Of a DNA stretch of 64,000 nt, positions 31,886 through 41,500 are shown piece after piece. Source of the DNA: Anas platyrhynchos (Eukaryota; Chordata; Aves; Anseriformes; Anatidae); assembly GCF_047663525.1 (NCBI RefSeq), contig NC_092616.1:3323501-3387500 (forward strand), read 5' to 3'. The position numbers and the translations under genes were made by a program. Within the stretch, counting starts at the first letter, position 1. Every line of letters starts with the position of its first letter. Under the pieces are notes generated by a model. It ran no database searches, had not been told where the DNA came from, and worked only from the letters and a program-made list of their open reading frames with translations.

Positions 31886-33700
31886 AGCGTATCATGTTCA
31901 AGATATTGAGCAAGCCATGATAAATTTGTATTTCTATTTAGTATTTTGTAAAATGTGTATTCCTAAAATTCTAGTTGCATTTACAGTGAAAATTAAAATA
32001 CATTGAATTGATAGTCTCATACAGAATTATTTCTTCCACCCAAATGGAGAACCATTCTCCTGCAAAAGCATAGCTATGTGCAAGCAAATTTCTCACTTTC
32101 AGGGAGCATGTATGTGTTAGCATCATTTGCACCTTGCATAGCATCCTCCTGCAGGTCAGAAAGTTCATTGTGAGTAGCAATAGATTGCATTTTGGGTATC
32201 CGAGATGCTCCCAAAACTTTGTGGTTGCTTTATGGTAACTGCATATGTCTATATATCTGAGCTTTTACTGCACAGATATTGAGTTAAAAAAAAAAAAAAA
32301 AAAACAACATATAATGAAATCATTTGCATGAGTGGTAGAAATTCCCAGGAAATATTAAAAAAAAAAAATCCTACTGGACTTCATAAATAGCTTAGAGTAG
32401 ATGAGTCCAATCTGATGTACAGAAGAGAGATGTTTCCAATTCAAGAAAAAAATCCCATTTAAGGAATTTAATGTAATTTAGGAAACTATGATATGCTTTG
32501 ATCATCCCTTATTGAACTTGTTACAGAGAGAAAACATGTTATCTTTCAGCAGCTTGCTGGAAGTGGGCCCATTTCTACTTTCATGGCAGTGGGGCAGGGG
32601 ATGGTTCTGCTCTGGGAAGGAAGAGGAGGGAGGGAAGTTGGAATAGGGATGAGGAAAGGCAAAAACAAAGGACTTTGTTCCTGCTGGACATGCAGCCAGG
32701 CAGAGTTTGCAAATGCACTCTTGTTTCTATACACTATGTGCTATTGTGCTATGAACAAGCATACTCCAATACCAAGTGATTCAGGTTCTGGACACTGGTG
32801 GACATTTTGCTGCTGGAAAGTTGTAAAATTAGTCACTTGTTCAGCTGCAAGAACAACAGCATTAAAATGTTTCATCTTATAAAAACTAGTAGCAAACTAA
32901 AATACTAAAAACTGTGCCTGTCCTTCAATTCAAGCTGAACTTCCAGAGCTTGAACTTGAAGACGGTGACAGGATTTGCCCTTTTTCTATACAGTTTCCAG
33001 AAGGACAAGATATAATTCTTTCCTCAGATGGCACAAATATGGAACTAAACTATCACATTGGCTTCAGATCATCTAGGTCAATTTCATCTTTAGGGAGCAT
33101 ATTCTTCACTGATGAAGAAGAACAAAACAGGCAAGGAAGAAGAGGAGGTGAAGTGGGAATTTACAGAAAGAGCGTAAGCTATGGCTTTGCTCCTCTGTGA
33201 CTTCAAGGCTGTTTTTGTTAGTGGCAAGGAAACTCTTGCATGCCTAGGCAGAACAAAAAATGGCCAGGGATACAGATATTCTTAAAGAACAAGATAGGTG
33301 TATGGACTAGAATGTACTAACAACCCCGTATTTTGGGGCAGGAAGAATCAGGAACTAGCCCACTCCTTTTGCTACAATATTGGAATCTGCTGAGGTAAAG
33401 GTACATCCAGGTGCATTCTCAATACTTATAGCTCTTGTATAGTTTGCAGCTGAACACATCAAATTAGAGCTAATGAAGAAGTTACTGTCCTCAGTAGGAC
33501 TGGACTGTGAAAGCCCCTATCCTGATGTATATTTTACTTTAACTGGAGTAGAAGATTCAAAACACTATGACTAGTGTCTTCCCAAACCCTGTGTTACCCA
33601 CAGAGAGAAGCATATGCAGAAGGTGCTATTGAAATTAGTCTTAAAAAAAAAAAAAAGCATTACTTTCAACAAGCAACAAAAAATAACCAAGTAAAGCTAG
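31886..33700. other. AT-rich intergenic DNA, no gene seen
   Basis: Contains A-runs near 32286, 32356 and 33642. The short open frame at 32583-32882 has no recognisable domain. Confidence 0.5.
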
Positions 33701-34039
33701 ATGGTCTCTTGGCTCCACCCTTGTGAAGTGAAACCTGCCAGGTGTGGATCATTTGACTTTTGCTATATAGGAAGCCTGAGGACTTGTGGGGAATTGCCTT
33801 CCTGGTGGGGAGTTGGAGGCTCAGGTTCTCTAGGGTGCTTTTCTGCTGTTGTGGTGAAGCGGATTCAGTGTTCCCTGGTGGGCTGCTTTTTCTTCACGTT
33901 TTCTCCCATCTCTGTGAAATAGTTTCAGTGACTCTATGAGTTAGCGATGTTGTTGTTGCCCTCTCAGTGTGGTGAGACCCTGGTGGTGCAAAGTCACTGT
34001 GAAGCAGTGTGGAAGTGACTCAAGTTCAGGAGCTGGCAG
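33701..34039 (+). other. Candidate noncoding exon 1 with upstream TATA-like box
   Basis: Ends at a strong donor GGCAG|GTAAGTG at 34039/34040. A TATA-like CTATATAGG lies near 33762-33770, so a start near 33790-33800 is possible. No CpG island. The open frame at 33701-33922 is probably not coding. This is an inference from splice signals only. Confidence 0.4.
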
Positions 34040-34113
34040 GTAAGTGTTCCTGGGTTCTACAGTTCTTTAATGTCGAGGAGTTTGAGTACATCCTTCACCT
34101 TGTCTGTTTTCAG

Positions 34114-34221
34114 TGAAATTACTTCCGTGGCTTCTAAGCTCCCTTTCAAGCCCTTCCAAATATAACGATAATGAAAGCTAAGAAGAAAGCCCCACCAACT
34201 CAGAAGCTCAAGTGCTTACAG
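34114..34221 (+). CDS. Candidate exon 2 with start codon, unrecognised gene
   Basis: Lies between the acceptor TTGTCTGTTTTCAG and the donor TTACAG|GTAAGCC. The ATG at 34171 opens MKAKKKAPPTQKLKCLQ (17 codons, lysine-rich) and ends in phase 0. I do not recognise the protein. Only the N-terminus is visible. Confidence 0.5.
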
Positions 34222-34476
34222 GTAAGCCTGACTTTGGAGAATGTTCTTAACTATTTGTTAGGATTCGACAACAGGCACTGTGGAAAAAGGTGCCTTAATG
34301 TGCACTCAAATTATGCCTTGCGGTGAGTAGAAACCGATGGGGAAGGTACTGGTGCAGTTAGCTCATAACTTTCACTAAGTGGAAGTTGCGAGACTGTGCT
34401 GTTCCTAAAAGAAATGCCGCTTTCACAACATGTAAGTCAAAAGAAGTATGAAGAAAGCCTCTCCTCTCCCCTACAG

Positions 34477-34550
34477 GCCTGCGTCTCGGCTGTGGAGAAA
34501 GATTTGGAAGATCGCGCCGAGGTCACATCGCGGAGGTTCCCGCGCCGAGG
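34477..34550 (+). CDS. Candidate exon 3 running into satellite monomers
   Basis: After the acceptor CTCTCCCCTACAG in phase 0 it reads ACVSAVEKDLEDRAEV, then TSRRFPRR. From 34516 the DNA is two 14-bp units, GCCGAGGTCACATC and GCGGAGGTTCCCGC, and the start of a third, which is cut by the ERV. These are CpG-rich forms of the satellite monomers that fill 38585-64000. Confidence 0.5.
34516..34550 (+). repeat. First satellite monomers, left of the ERV
   Basis: Two and a half 14-bp monomers of the satellite. The series continues at 38585 after the retrovirus. The last five bases (CGAGG) are repeated at 38585-38589 as the insertion duplication. Confidence 0.85.
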
Positions 34551-35131
34551 TGTCGTGGTTTAACCCGGCCGGCAGCTAAACACCACACAGCCGTTCGCTC
34601 ACCCTCCCCCCTCCCTCTCTGGGACGGGGGAGAGAAATGGAAAGTGAAGCCCGTGAGTTGAGATAAAGACAGTTTAATAAGACAGGAAAATAATAACAAA
34701 AATAATAACAATAATAATAATACAATGGTGATAATAGGAAAGTAATAATAGTATGTACAAACAAGTGATGCACAATGCAATTGCTCACCACTCGCTGACC
34801 GATGCCCAGCCTAACCCCGAGCAGTCCGGCCCCCTCCCCCCGGCTAGCCACCCCTATATATTGTTTAGCATGACGTCAGATGGTATGGAATACCCCTTTG
34901 GCTAGTTTGGGTCACCTGTCCTGGGTCTGTCCCCTCCCAGCTCTTACTGCACCCCCTGTCTGCCCGTTGGCAGGACAGAGCAAAAGGCTGAGATGTCCTT
35001 GGCTTGGTATAAGCACTGCTCTGCAACAATTAAAGCATCGGGGTGTTATCAGAACACTTCTCATCCTAAGCCAAAACACAGCATTCCACCAGCTGCTAGG
35101 AAGAAAATTAATTCTAACTGAAACCAGGACA
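34551..35131 (-). repeat. 3' LTR of the ERV
   Basis: 581 bp, aligned over its full length to 37995-38584. It starts TGTCGTGGTTTAACCC and ends AACCAGGACA on the + strand. It differs at several sites (for example CAGCTAAAC versus CAGTTAAAC) and in microsatellite length. Confidence 0.92.
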
Positions 35132-35150
35132 TCTATCCACCCCTTATTCC
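35132..35150 (-). other. Polypurine tract of the ERV
   Basis: On the - strand AAGGGGTGGATAGA lies immediately before the 3' LTR, as expected for plus-strand priming. Confidence 0.6.
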
Positions 35151-35338
35151 ATACAATTTATGTCATGTTCAGGTTACACTCTTTTCTATACATTCTAATT
35201 AGTCACCTATAGTAATTATGGTAGTGCTAACATACAGCATAATATACTAATTAACATGGTACAATTCAGTTTATGGGCTATTCTCACCCAGTATTAAATC
35301 CCCTTGAGGTACACACTGGACCTCTCCATTCTTTTGCA

Positions 35339-37612
35339 TCACCCACCAAGTGTATCCAGGTCCCTGAGCGAAAACAATTCCACGAATAGGTTTGCCTTTT
35401 CCTGAGGCAGGAGTAGCCCAGACTGTTTTACCCAGCATATTTTTACATGCACTACAGGAACTTTATCCCCATCTACAGTACGTAACAGGTTTGATTGGGC
35501 AGGTCCAGCTCGGTTGGCAGATCCCCTAGTATTGACTAACCAGGTGGCCTTTGCCAAATGCGTATCCCAGTTTTTGAACGTCCCAGCGCCCATTGCTTTC
35601 AAGGTAGTCTTTAACAGGCCATTGTATCGTTCAACTTTCCCGGAGGCTGGTGCATGATAGGGGATGTGATACACCCATTCAATACCATGTTCTTTGGCCC
35701 AAGTGTCTATAAGGTTGTTTCGGAAATGAGTTCCATTGTCTGACTCTATTCTTTCCGGGCTGCCATATCGCCATAGGACTTGCTTTTCAAGGCCCAGGAT
35801 GGTGTTCCGGGCGGTGGCATGAGGCACAGGATGTGTTTCCAGCCATCCGGTGGTTGCTTCCACCATTGTAAGTACGTGGCGCTTGCTGTTGTGAGTTTGA
35901 GGGAGGGTGATGTAATCAATCTGCCAGGCCTCTCCATATTTATATTTCAGCCATCGTCCTCCATACCAAAGAGGCTTTGACCGTTTGGCTTGCTTGATTG
36001 CAGCACATGTTTCACAGTCATGAATAACCTGTGCTATAGCGTCCATGGTCAAGTCCACCCCTCGATCACGAGCCCATCTGTATGTTGCGTCTCTACCTTG
36101 ATGGCCTGAGGTGTCATGGGCCCATCGGGCTATAAATAATTCACCTTTATGCTGCCAATCCAGGTCCACCTGAGCTACTTCAATCTTAGCAGCCTGATCC
36201 ACCTGCTGGTTGTTTTGATGTTCTTCAGTAGCCCGATTCTTGGGCACATGAGCATCTACGTGGCGTACTTTCACAGCCAGGTTCTCTACCCGAGCAGCAA
36301 TATCTTGCCACAATGCAGCAGCCCAGATGGGTTTGCCCCTACGCTGCCAGTTGTTTTGCTTCCATTGCTGTAACCATCCCCACAGGGCATTTGCTACCAT
36401 CCATGAATCGGTGTAGAGATAGAGAACTTGCCATTTTTCTCGTTCAGCAATGTCTAAAGCCAGCTGAATGGCCTTCACTTCTGCAAACTGACTCGATTCA
36501 CCTTCTCCCTCAGCAGCTTCTGCAACTCGCCGTGTAGGACTCCATACAGCAGCCTTCCATCTCCGATGCTTCCCCACAATACGACAGGACCCATCAGTGA
36601 ACAGGGCATATTTCTTTTCATTCTCTGGCAACTGGTTGTACAGCGGGGCTTCTTCAGCACGACCCACCTCCTCCTCTGATGATATCCCAAAGTATTTGCC
36701 TTCTGGCCAGTCCATAATCACTTCCAATATTCCTGGGCGACTGGGGTTTCCTATTCGAGCCCGCTGAGTAATCAGTGCAACCCACTTGCTCCATGTAGCA
36801 TCAGTTGCATGATGTGTAGAGGGGACCCTTCCCTTGAACATCCAGCCTAGTACCGGCAATCGGGGTGCTAGGAGGAGCTGCGCTTCAGTACCGACCACCT
36901 CCGAAGCAGATCGAACTCCTTCATATGCTGCCAATATCTCCTTTTCAGTTGGAGTATAGCGGGCCTCAGATCCTCTGTATCCCCGACTCCAAAACCCCAG
37001 AGGCCGACCTCGAGTTTCCCCAGGTTCTTTCTGCCAGAGGCTCCAGGTGGGGCCGTTCTCCCCGGCTGCAGTGTAGAGCACATTCTTTACATCTGGTCCT
37101 GTTCGAACTGGCCCAAGGGCTACTGCATGGACTATTTCCTGCTTGATTTGTTCAAAGGCTTGTCGTTGTTCAGGGCCCCATTCAAACTCATTCTTCTTAC
37201 GGGTTACTTGGTAGAGCGGGTTTACAATCAGACTGTAATTTGGGATGTGCATTCTCCAAAACCCCACAACACCTAGGAAAGTCTGTGTTTCTTTTTTGTT
37301 AGTTGGTGGAGACATAGCTGTTATTTTGTTGATCACATCCATTGGGATTTGACGACGTCCATCTTGCCATTTTATTCCTAAAAACTGGATCTCTCGTGCA
37401 GGTCCTTTGACTTTATTTTGTTTTATGGCAAAACCGGCTTTCAGCCGGCTTTGCCAACGGGCAGGCTGGGGGATAAGAGGGTGGTGAAGGAGGAAGGGAG
37501 AGTGATCCCGGAGGATACAGGGGTGGTGAAGGAGAAAGGGAGAGTAGTCAAGTAAGAAAAAATATCTTCCCCTTTCCCCTCCACAGATTGACTCCCTAAT
37601 GGAGAAAAACAA
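35339..37612 (-). CDS. pol: ERV pol remnant: RT end, RNase H, integrase (757 aa)
   Basis: Residues 1-53 are not pol-like, and the pol homology starts near 54. The RT connection and thumb follow, with FLGIKW at 77-82 and FLGVVGFWRMHIP near 112; the catalytic box is missing. RNase H has D340, E378, D402 and D472. Integrase has the zinc pair H499/H504 with C533/C536 and the triad D566, D625, E661, with the last two 35 residues apart as in an intact enzyme. The frame is open and all catalytic residues of RNase H and integrase are kept, but RT is not functional. The element's gag, protease and RT active site are deleted. Confidence 0.9.
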   Translation of the reverse strand: MFFSIRESICGGERGRYFFLLDYSPFLLHHPCILRDHSPFLLHHPLIPQPARWQSRLKAGFAIKQNKVKGPAREIQFLGIKWQDGRRQIPMDVINKITAMSPPTNKKETQTFLGVVGFWRMHIPNYSLIVNPLYQVTRKKNEFEWGPEQRQAFEQIKQEIVHAVALGPVRTGPDVKNVLYTAAGENGPTWSLWQKEPGETRGRPLGFWSRGYRGSEARYTPTEKEILAAYEGVRSASEVVGTEAQLLLAPRLPVLGWMFKGRVPSTHHATDATWSKWVALITQRARIGNPSRPGILEVIMDWPEGKYFGISSEEEVGRAEEAPLYNQLPENEKKYALFTDGSCRIVGKHRRWKAAVWSPTRRVAEAAEGEGESSQFAEVKAIQLALDIAEREKWQVLYLYTDSWMVANALWGWLQQWKQNNWQRRGKPIWAAALWQDIAARVENLAVKVRHVDAHVPKNRATEEHQNNQQVDQAAKIEVAQVDLDWQHKGELFIARWAHDTSGHQGRDATYRWARDRGVDLTMDAIAQVIHDCETCAAIKQAKRSKPLWYGGRWLKYKYGEAWQIDYITLPQTHNSKRHVLTMVEATTGWLETHPVPHATARNTILGLEKQVLWRYGSPERIESDNGTHFRNNLIDTWAKEHGIEWVYHIPYHAPASGKVERYNGLLKTTLKAMGAGTFKNWDTHLAKATWLVNTRGSANRAGPAQSNLLRTVDGDKVPVVHVKICWVKQSGLLLPQEKANLFVELFSLRDLDTLGG

Positions 37613-37881
37613 TAGGTATAATTGCTAATAGTTCCCAAGATACAGTTTCCAAAGTACAGAGTCGACGATGTTACTGAGTATAAATACCAAGTTAGAGTCA
37701 TGACCAGATATCTTATCATCTCATAAGCCATTGCTATAACACTCAGTACCATAATGATCTGAAACCAGGGCCCAGAGAGGATAAACAACACTACAGAGAG
37801 CAAATACGGAAAATAATGTACTATAATACTCAATTTGGAAAACAGGCGCAGCAGAGCTGAGATTAAAGCAATCAGCATCAT
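37441..37881 (-). CDS. Hydrophobic leader open frame of the ERV
   Basis: 146 codons starting just inside the primer-binding site. The first 75 or so residues are strongly hydrophobic (two to three likely membrane segments). The rest is rich in S, P, T and F. It overlaps the start of the pol frame. I do not recognise it as gag. It may be a chance frame, a short accessory protein, or the remnant of a deleted region. Confidence 0.35.
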   Translation of the reverse strand: MMLIALISALLRLFSKLSIIVHYFPYLLSVVLFILSGPWFQIIMVLSVIAMAYEMIRYLVMTLTWYLYSVTSSTLYFGNCILGTISNYTYCFSPLGSQSVEGKGEDIFSYLTTLPFSFTTPVSSGITLPSSFTTLLSPSLPVGKAG

Positions 37882-37969
37882 GACAAGTGACTATTAAGCA
37901 GGTCTAATCCTTACAACAATTTTAGTTTAACACACTCTGGTCAGATCTGTCGTTATCTCAACCTTTCGT

Positions 37970-37987
37970 GCCCCACTTTGGGCGCCA
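37970..37987 (-). other. Primer-binding site of the ERV
   Basis: On the - strand it reads TGGCGCCCAAAGTGGGGC, seven bases inside the 5' LTR. It resembles the site complementary to tRNA-Lys with one mismatch. Many ERVL elements use tRNA-Leu, so this is slightly unexpected. Confidence 0.75.
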
Positions 37988-37994
37988 AAAAGAC

Positions 37995-38584
37995 TGTCGT
38001 GGTTTAACCCGGCCGGCAGTTAAACACCACGCAGCCGTTCGCTCACCCTCCCCCCTCCCTCTCTGGGACAAGGGAGAGAAGTGAAGCCCATGAGTTGAGA
38101 TAAAGACAGTTTAATAAGACAGGAAAATAATAATAACAAAATAATAATAACAATAATAATAATAATAATACAATGGTGATAATAGGAAAGTAATAATCAT
38201 ATGTACAAACAAGTGATGCACAATGCAATTGCTCACCACTCGCTGACCGATGCCCAGCCTCACCCCGAGCAGTCCGGCCCCCTCCCCCCGGCTAGCCACC
38301 CCTATATATTGTTTAGCATGACGTCAGATGGTATGGAATACCCCTTTGGCTAGTTTGGGTCACCTGTCCTGGGTCTGTCCCCTCCCAGCTCTTACTGCAC
38401 CCCCTGTCTGCCCGTTGGCAGGACAGAGCAAAAGGCTGAGATGTCCTCGGATTGGTATAAGCACTGCTCTGCAACAACTAAAGCATCGGGGTGTTATCAG
38501 CACTCTTCTCATCCTAAGCCAAAACACAGCATTCCACCAGCTACTAGGAAGAAAATTAATTCTGTGCTAACTGAAACAAGGACA
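37995..38584 (-). repeat. 5' LTR of the ERV
   Basis: 590 bp, upstream relative to pol on the - strand. It contains a TATA sequence (TATATA near 38312-38317, read on the - strand), a poly(A)-like ATTAAA around 38110 and a variable AATAAT microsatellite. The termini are TGTCGTGG and AAGGACA on the + strand. Confidence 0.92.
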
Positions 38585-38589
38585 CGAGG

Positions 38590-41500
38590 TCACATCGCTG
38601 AGGTTCCCGCGCTGAGGTCACATCGCTCAGGTTCCCGTGCTGAGGTCACATCGCTGAGGTCACAGTGCTGAGGTCCCCACGCTGAGGTCACAGTGCTGAG
38701 GTCACAGTTCTGAGGTTCCCATGCTGAGGTTCCCACGCTGAGGTCACAGTGCTGAGGTCACAGTGCTGCGGTTCCCACGCTGAGGTCACAGTGCTGAGGT
38801 TCCCACGCTGAGGTCACATCGCTGAGGTTCTCGAGATGAGGTTCCCTCGCTGAGGTCACATCGCTGAGGTTCCCCTGCTGAGGTCACAGTGCTGAGGTCA
38901 CAGTGCTGAGGTTCCCGCGCTGAGGTCACAGTGCTGAGGTTCCCACGCTGAGGTCACAGTGCTGAGGTCACAGTGCTGAGGTCACAGTGCTGAGGTCACA
39001 GTGCTGAGGTCACAGTGCTGAGGTTCTCGCGCTGATGTCACATCGCTGAGGTTCCCGCGCTGAGGTCACATAGCTGAGGTCACAGTGCTGAGGTTCCCAC
39101 GCTGAGGTCACAGTGCTGAGGTCACAGTGCTGAGGTTCCCACGCTGAGGTCACTGTGCTGAGGTCACAGTGCTGAGGTTCCCACGCTGAGGTTCCCACGC
39201 TGAGGTCACAGTGCTCAGGTCACAGTTCTGAGGTCACAGTGCTGAGGTTCCCACGCTGAGATCACAGTGCTGAGGTTCCCACGCTGAGGTCACAGTGCTG
39301 AGGTTCCCACGCTGATGTTCCCGCGCTGAGGTAACATCGCTGAGGTTCCCGCTCTGAGGTTCCTGTGCTGAGGTTCCCACGCTGAGGTCACAGTTCTGAG
39401 GTTCCCATGCTGAGGTTCCCATGCTGAGGTCACAGTGCTGAGGATCCCACGCTGACGTTCCCACGCTGAGGTCACATCGCTGAGGTCAAAGTGCTGAGGT
39501 CACAGTGCTGAGGTTCCCACGCTGAGGTTCCCACGCTGAGGTCACAGTGCTCAGGTCACAGTGCTGAGGTTCCTACGCTGAGGTCACAGTGCTGAGGTGC
39601 CAGCGCTGAGGTTCCCACGCTGAGGTCACAGTGCTGAGGTTCCCACGCTGAGGTCACAGTGCTGAGGTTCCCTCGCTGAGGTCACATCGCTGAGGTTCCC
39701 GTGCTGAGGTTCCCACGCTGGGGTCACAGTGCTGAGGTCCCCACGCTGAGGTCACATCACTGAGGTTCCCGCGCTGAGGTCCCCACGCTGATGTTCCCAC
39801 GCTGAGGTCACAGTGCTGAGGTCACAGTGCTGAGGTCACAGTGCTGAGGTCCCCACGCTGAGGTCAAAGTGCTGAGGTCACAGTGCTGAGGTCAAAGTTC
39901 TGAGGTTCCCACGCTCAGGTTCCCATGCTGAGGTCACAGTGCTGAGGTTCCCACGCTGAGGTCACAGTGCTGAGGTCACAGTGATGAGGTTCCCACGCTG
40001 AGGTCACAGTGCTGAGGTCACAGTGATGAGGTCACAGTGCTGCGGTTCCCACGCTGAGGTCACAGTGCTGAGGTCACAGTGCTGAGGTCACAGTGATGAG
40101 GTCACAGTGCTGCGGTTCCCACGCTGAGGTCACAGTGTTGAGGTCACAGTGCTGAGGTCACAGTGCTGAGGTTCCCACGCTGAGGTCACAATGCTGAGGT
40201 CACAGTGCTGAGGTCACAGTGCAGAGGTCCATACGCTGAGGTCCCCAAGCTGAGGTCACAGTGCTGAGGTCACAGAGCTGAGGTTCCCACGCTGAGGTCA
40301 CAATGCTGAGGTTCCCACGCTGAAGTTCCCACGCTGAGGTCACCGTGCTGAGGTCACCACGCTGAAGTTCCCACGCTGAGGTCACAGTGCTGAGGTCACA
40401 GTGCTGAGGTCACAGTGCTGAGGTTCCCACGCTGAGGTCAGAGTGCTGAGGTCACAGTGCTGAAGTCACAGCGCTGAGGTCACACTGCTGAGGATCCCAC
40501 GCTGAGGTCACAGTGTTGAGGTCACAGTGCTGAGGTCACAGTGCTGAGGTCCCCACGCTGAGGTCCCCATGCTGAGGTCACAGTACTGAGGTCAATGTTC
40601 TGAGGTTCCCACGCTGAGGTCCCCACGCTGAGGTCCCCACGCTGAGGTCACAGTGCTGAGGTTCCCACGCTGAGGTCACAGTGCTGAGGTCAAAGTGCTG
40701 AGGTCCCCACGCTGAGGTCACGGTGCTGAGGTAACAGTGCTGAGGTCACAGTGCTGAGGTTCAGACGCTGAGGTCACAGTGCTGAGGTCACAGTGCTGAG
40801 GTTCCCACGCTGAGGTCACAGTGCTGAGGTCACAGTGCTGAGGTTCCCACGCTGAGGTCACAGTGCTGAGGTCACAGTGCTGAGGTCACAGTGCTGAGGT
40901 TCCCGCGCTGAGGTCACTTCGCTGAGGTTCCCACGCTGAGGTCACAGTGCTGAGGTCACAGTGCTGAGGTCACAGTGCTGAGGTCACAGTGTTGAGGTCA
41001 CAGTGCTGAGGTCACAGTGCTGAGGTTCCCACGCTGAGGTCACAGTGCTGAGGTCATAGTGCTGAGGTTCCCACGCTGAGGTCACAGTGCTGAGGTTCCC
41101 ACGCTGAGGTCACAGTGCTGAGGTCACAGTGCTGAGGTTCCCACGCTGAGGTCACAGTGCTGAGGTTCCCTCACTGAGGTCACAGTGCTGAGGTCAGAGT
41201 GCTGAGGTTCCCTCGCTGAGGTCACAGTGCTGAGGTCACAGTGCTGAGGTTCCCACGCTGAGGTCACAGTGCTGAGGTCACAGTGCTGAGATCACATAGC
41301 TGAGGTCACAGTGCTGACGTCACAGTGCTGAGGTCCCCACTCTGAGGTCCCCATGCTGAGGTCACAGTGCTTTGGTCACAGTGCTGAGGTTCCCTCGCTG
41401 AGGTCACAGTGCTGACGTCACAGTGCTGAGGTCCCCACTCTGAGGTCCCCATGCTGAGGTCACAGTGCTTTGGTCACAGTGCTGAGGTCCCCACGCTGAG

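Larger units (their letters stand above)
34546..38589 (-). mobile_element. ERVL-type endogenous retrovirus, internally deleted, - strand
   Basis: Two LTRs (34551-35131 and 37995-38584), both bounded by TG/CA and flanked by the 5-bp duplication CGAGG. The internal part is 2.86 kb: primer-binding site 37970-37987, a hydrophobic leader frame, a pol frame lacking gag, protease and most of RT, and a purine tract at 35132-35150. No env. The pol layout resembles class III (ERVL) elements. The LTRs differ by roughly a dozen or more substitutions and several indels, so the insertion is not very recent. It could move only with help from another element. Confidence 0.92.

Noticed and set aside
34523..34851. 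Open frames with leucine/tyrosine runs in the LTRs (also 38043-38299)
   Set aside because: They are translations of the AATAAT microsatellite inside the LTR.
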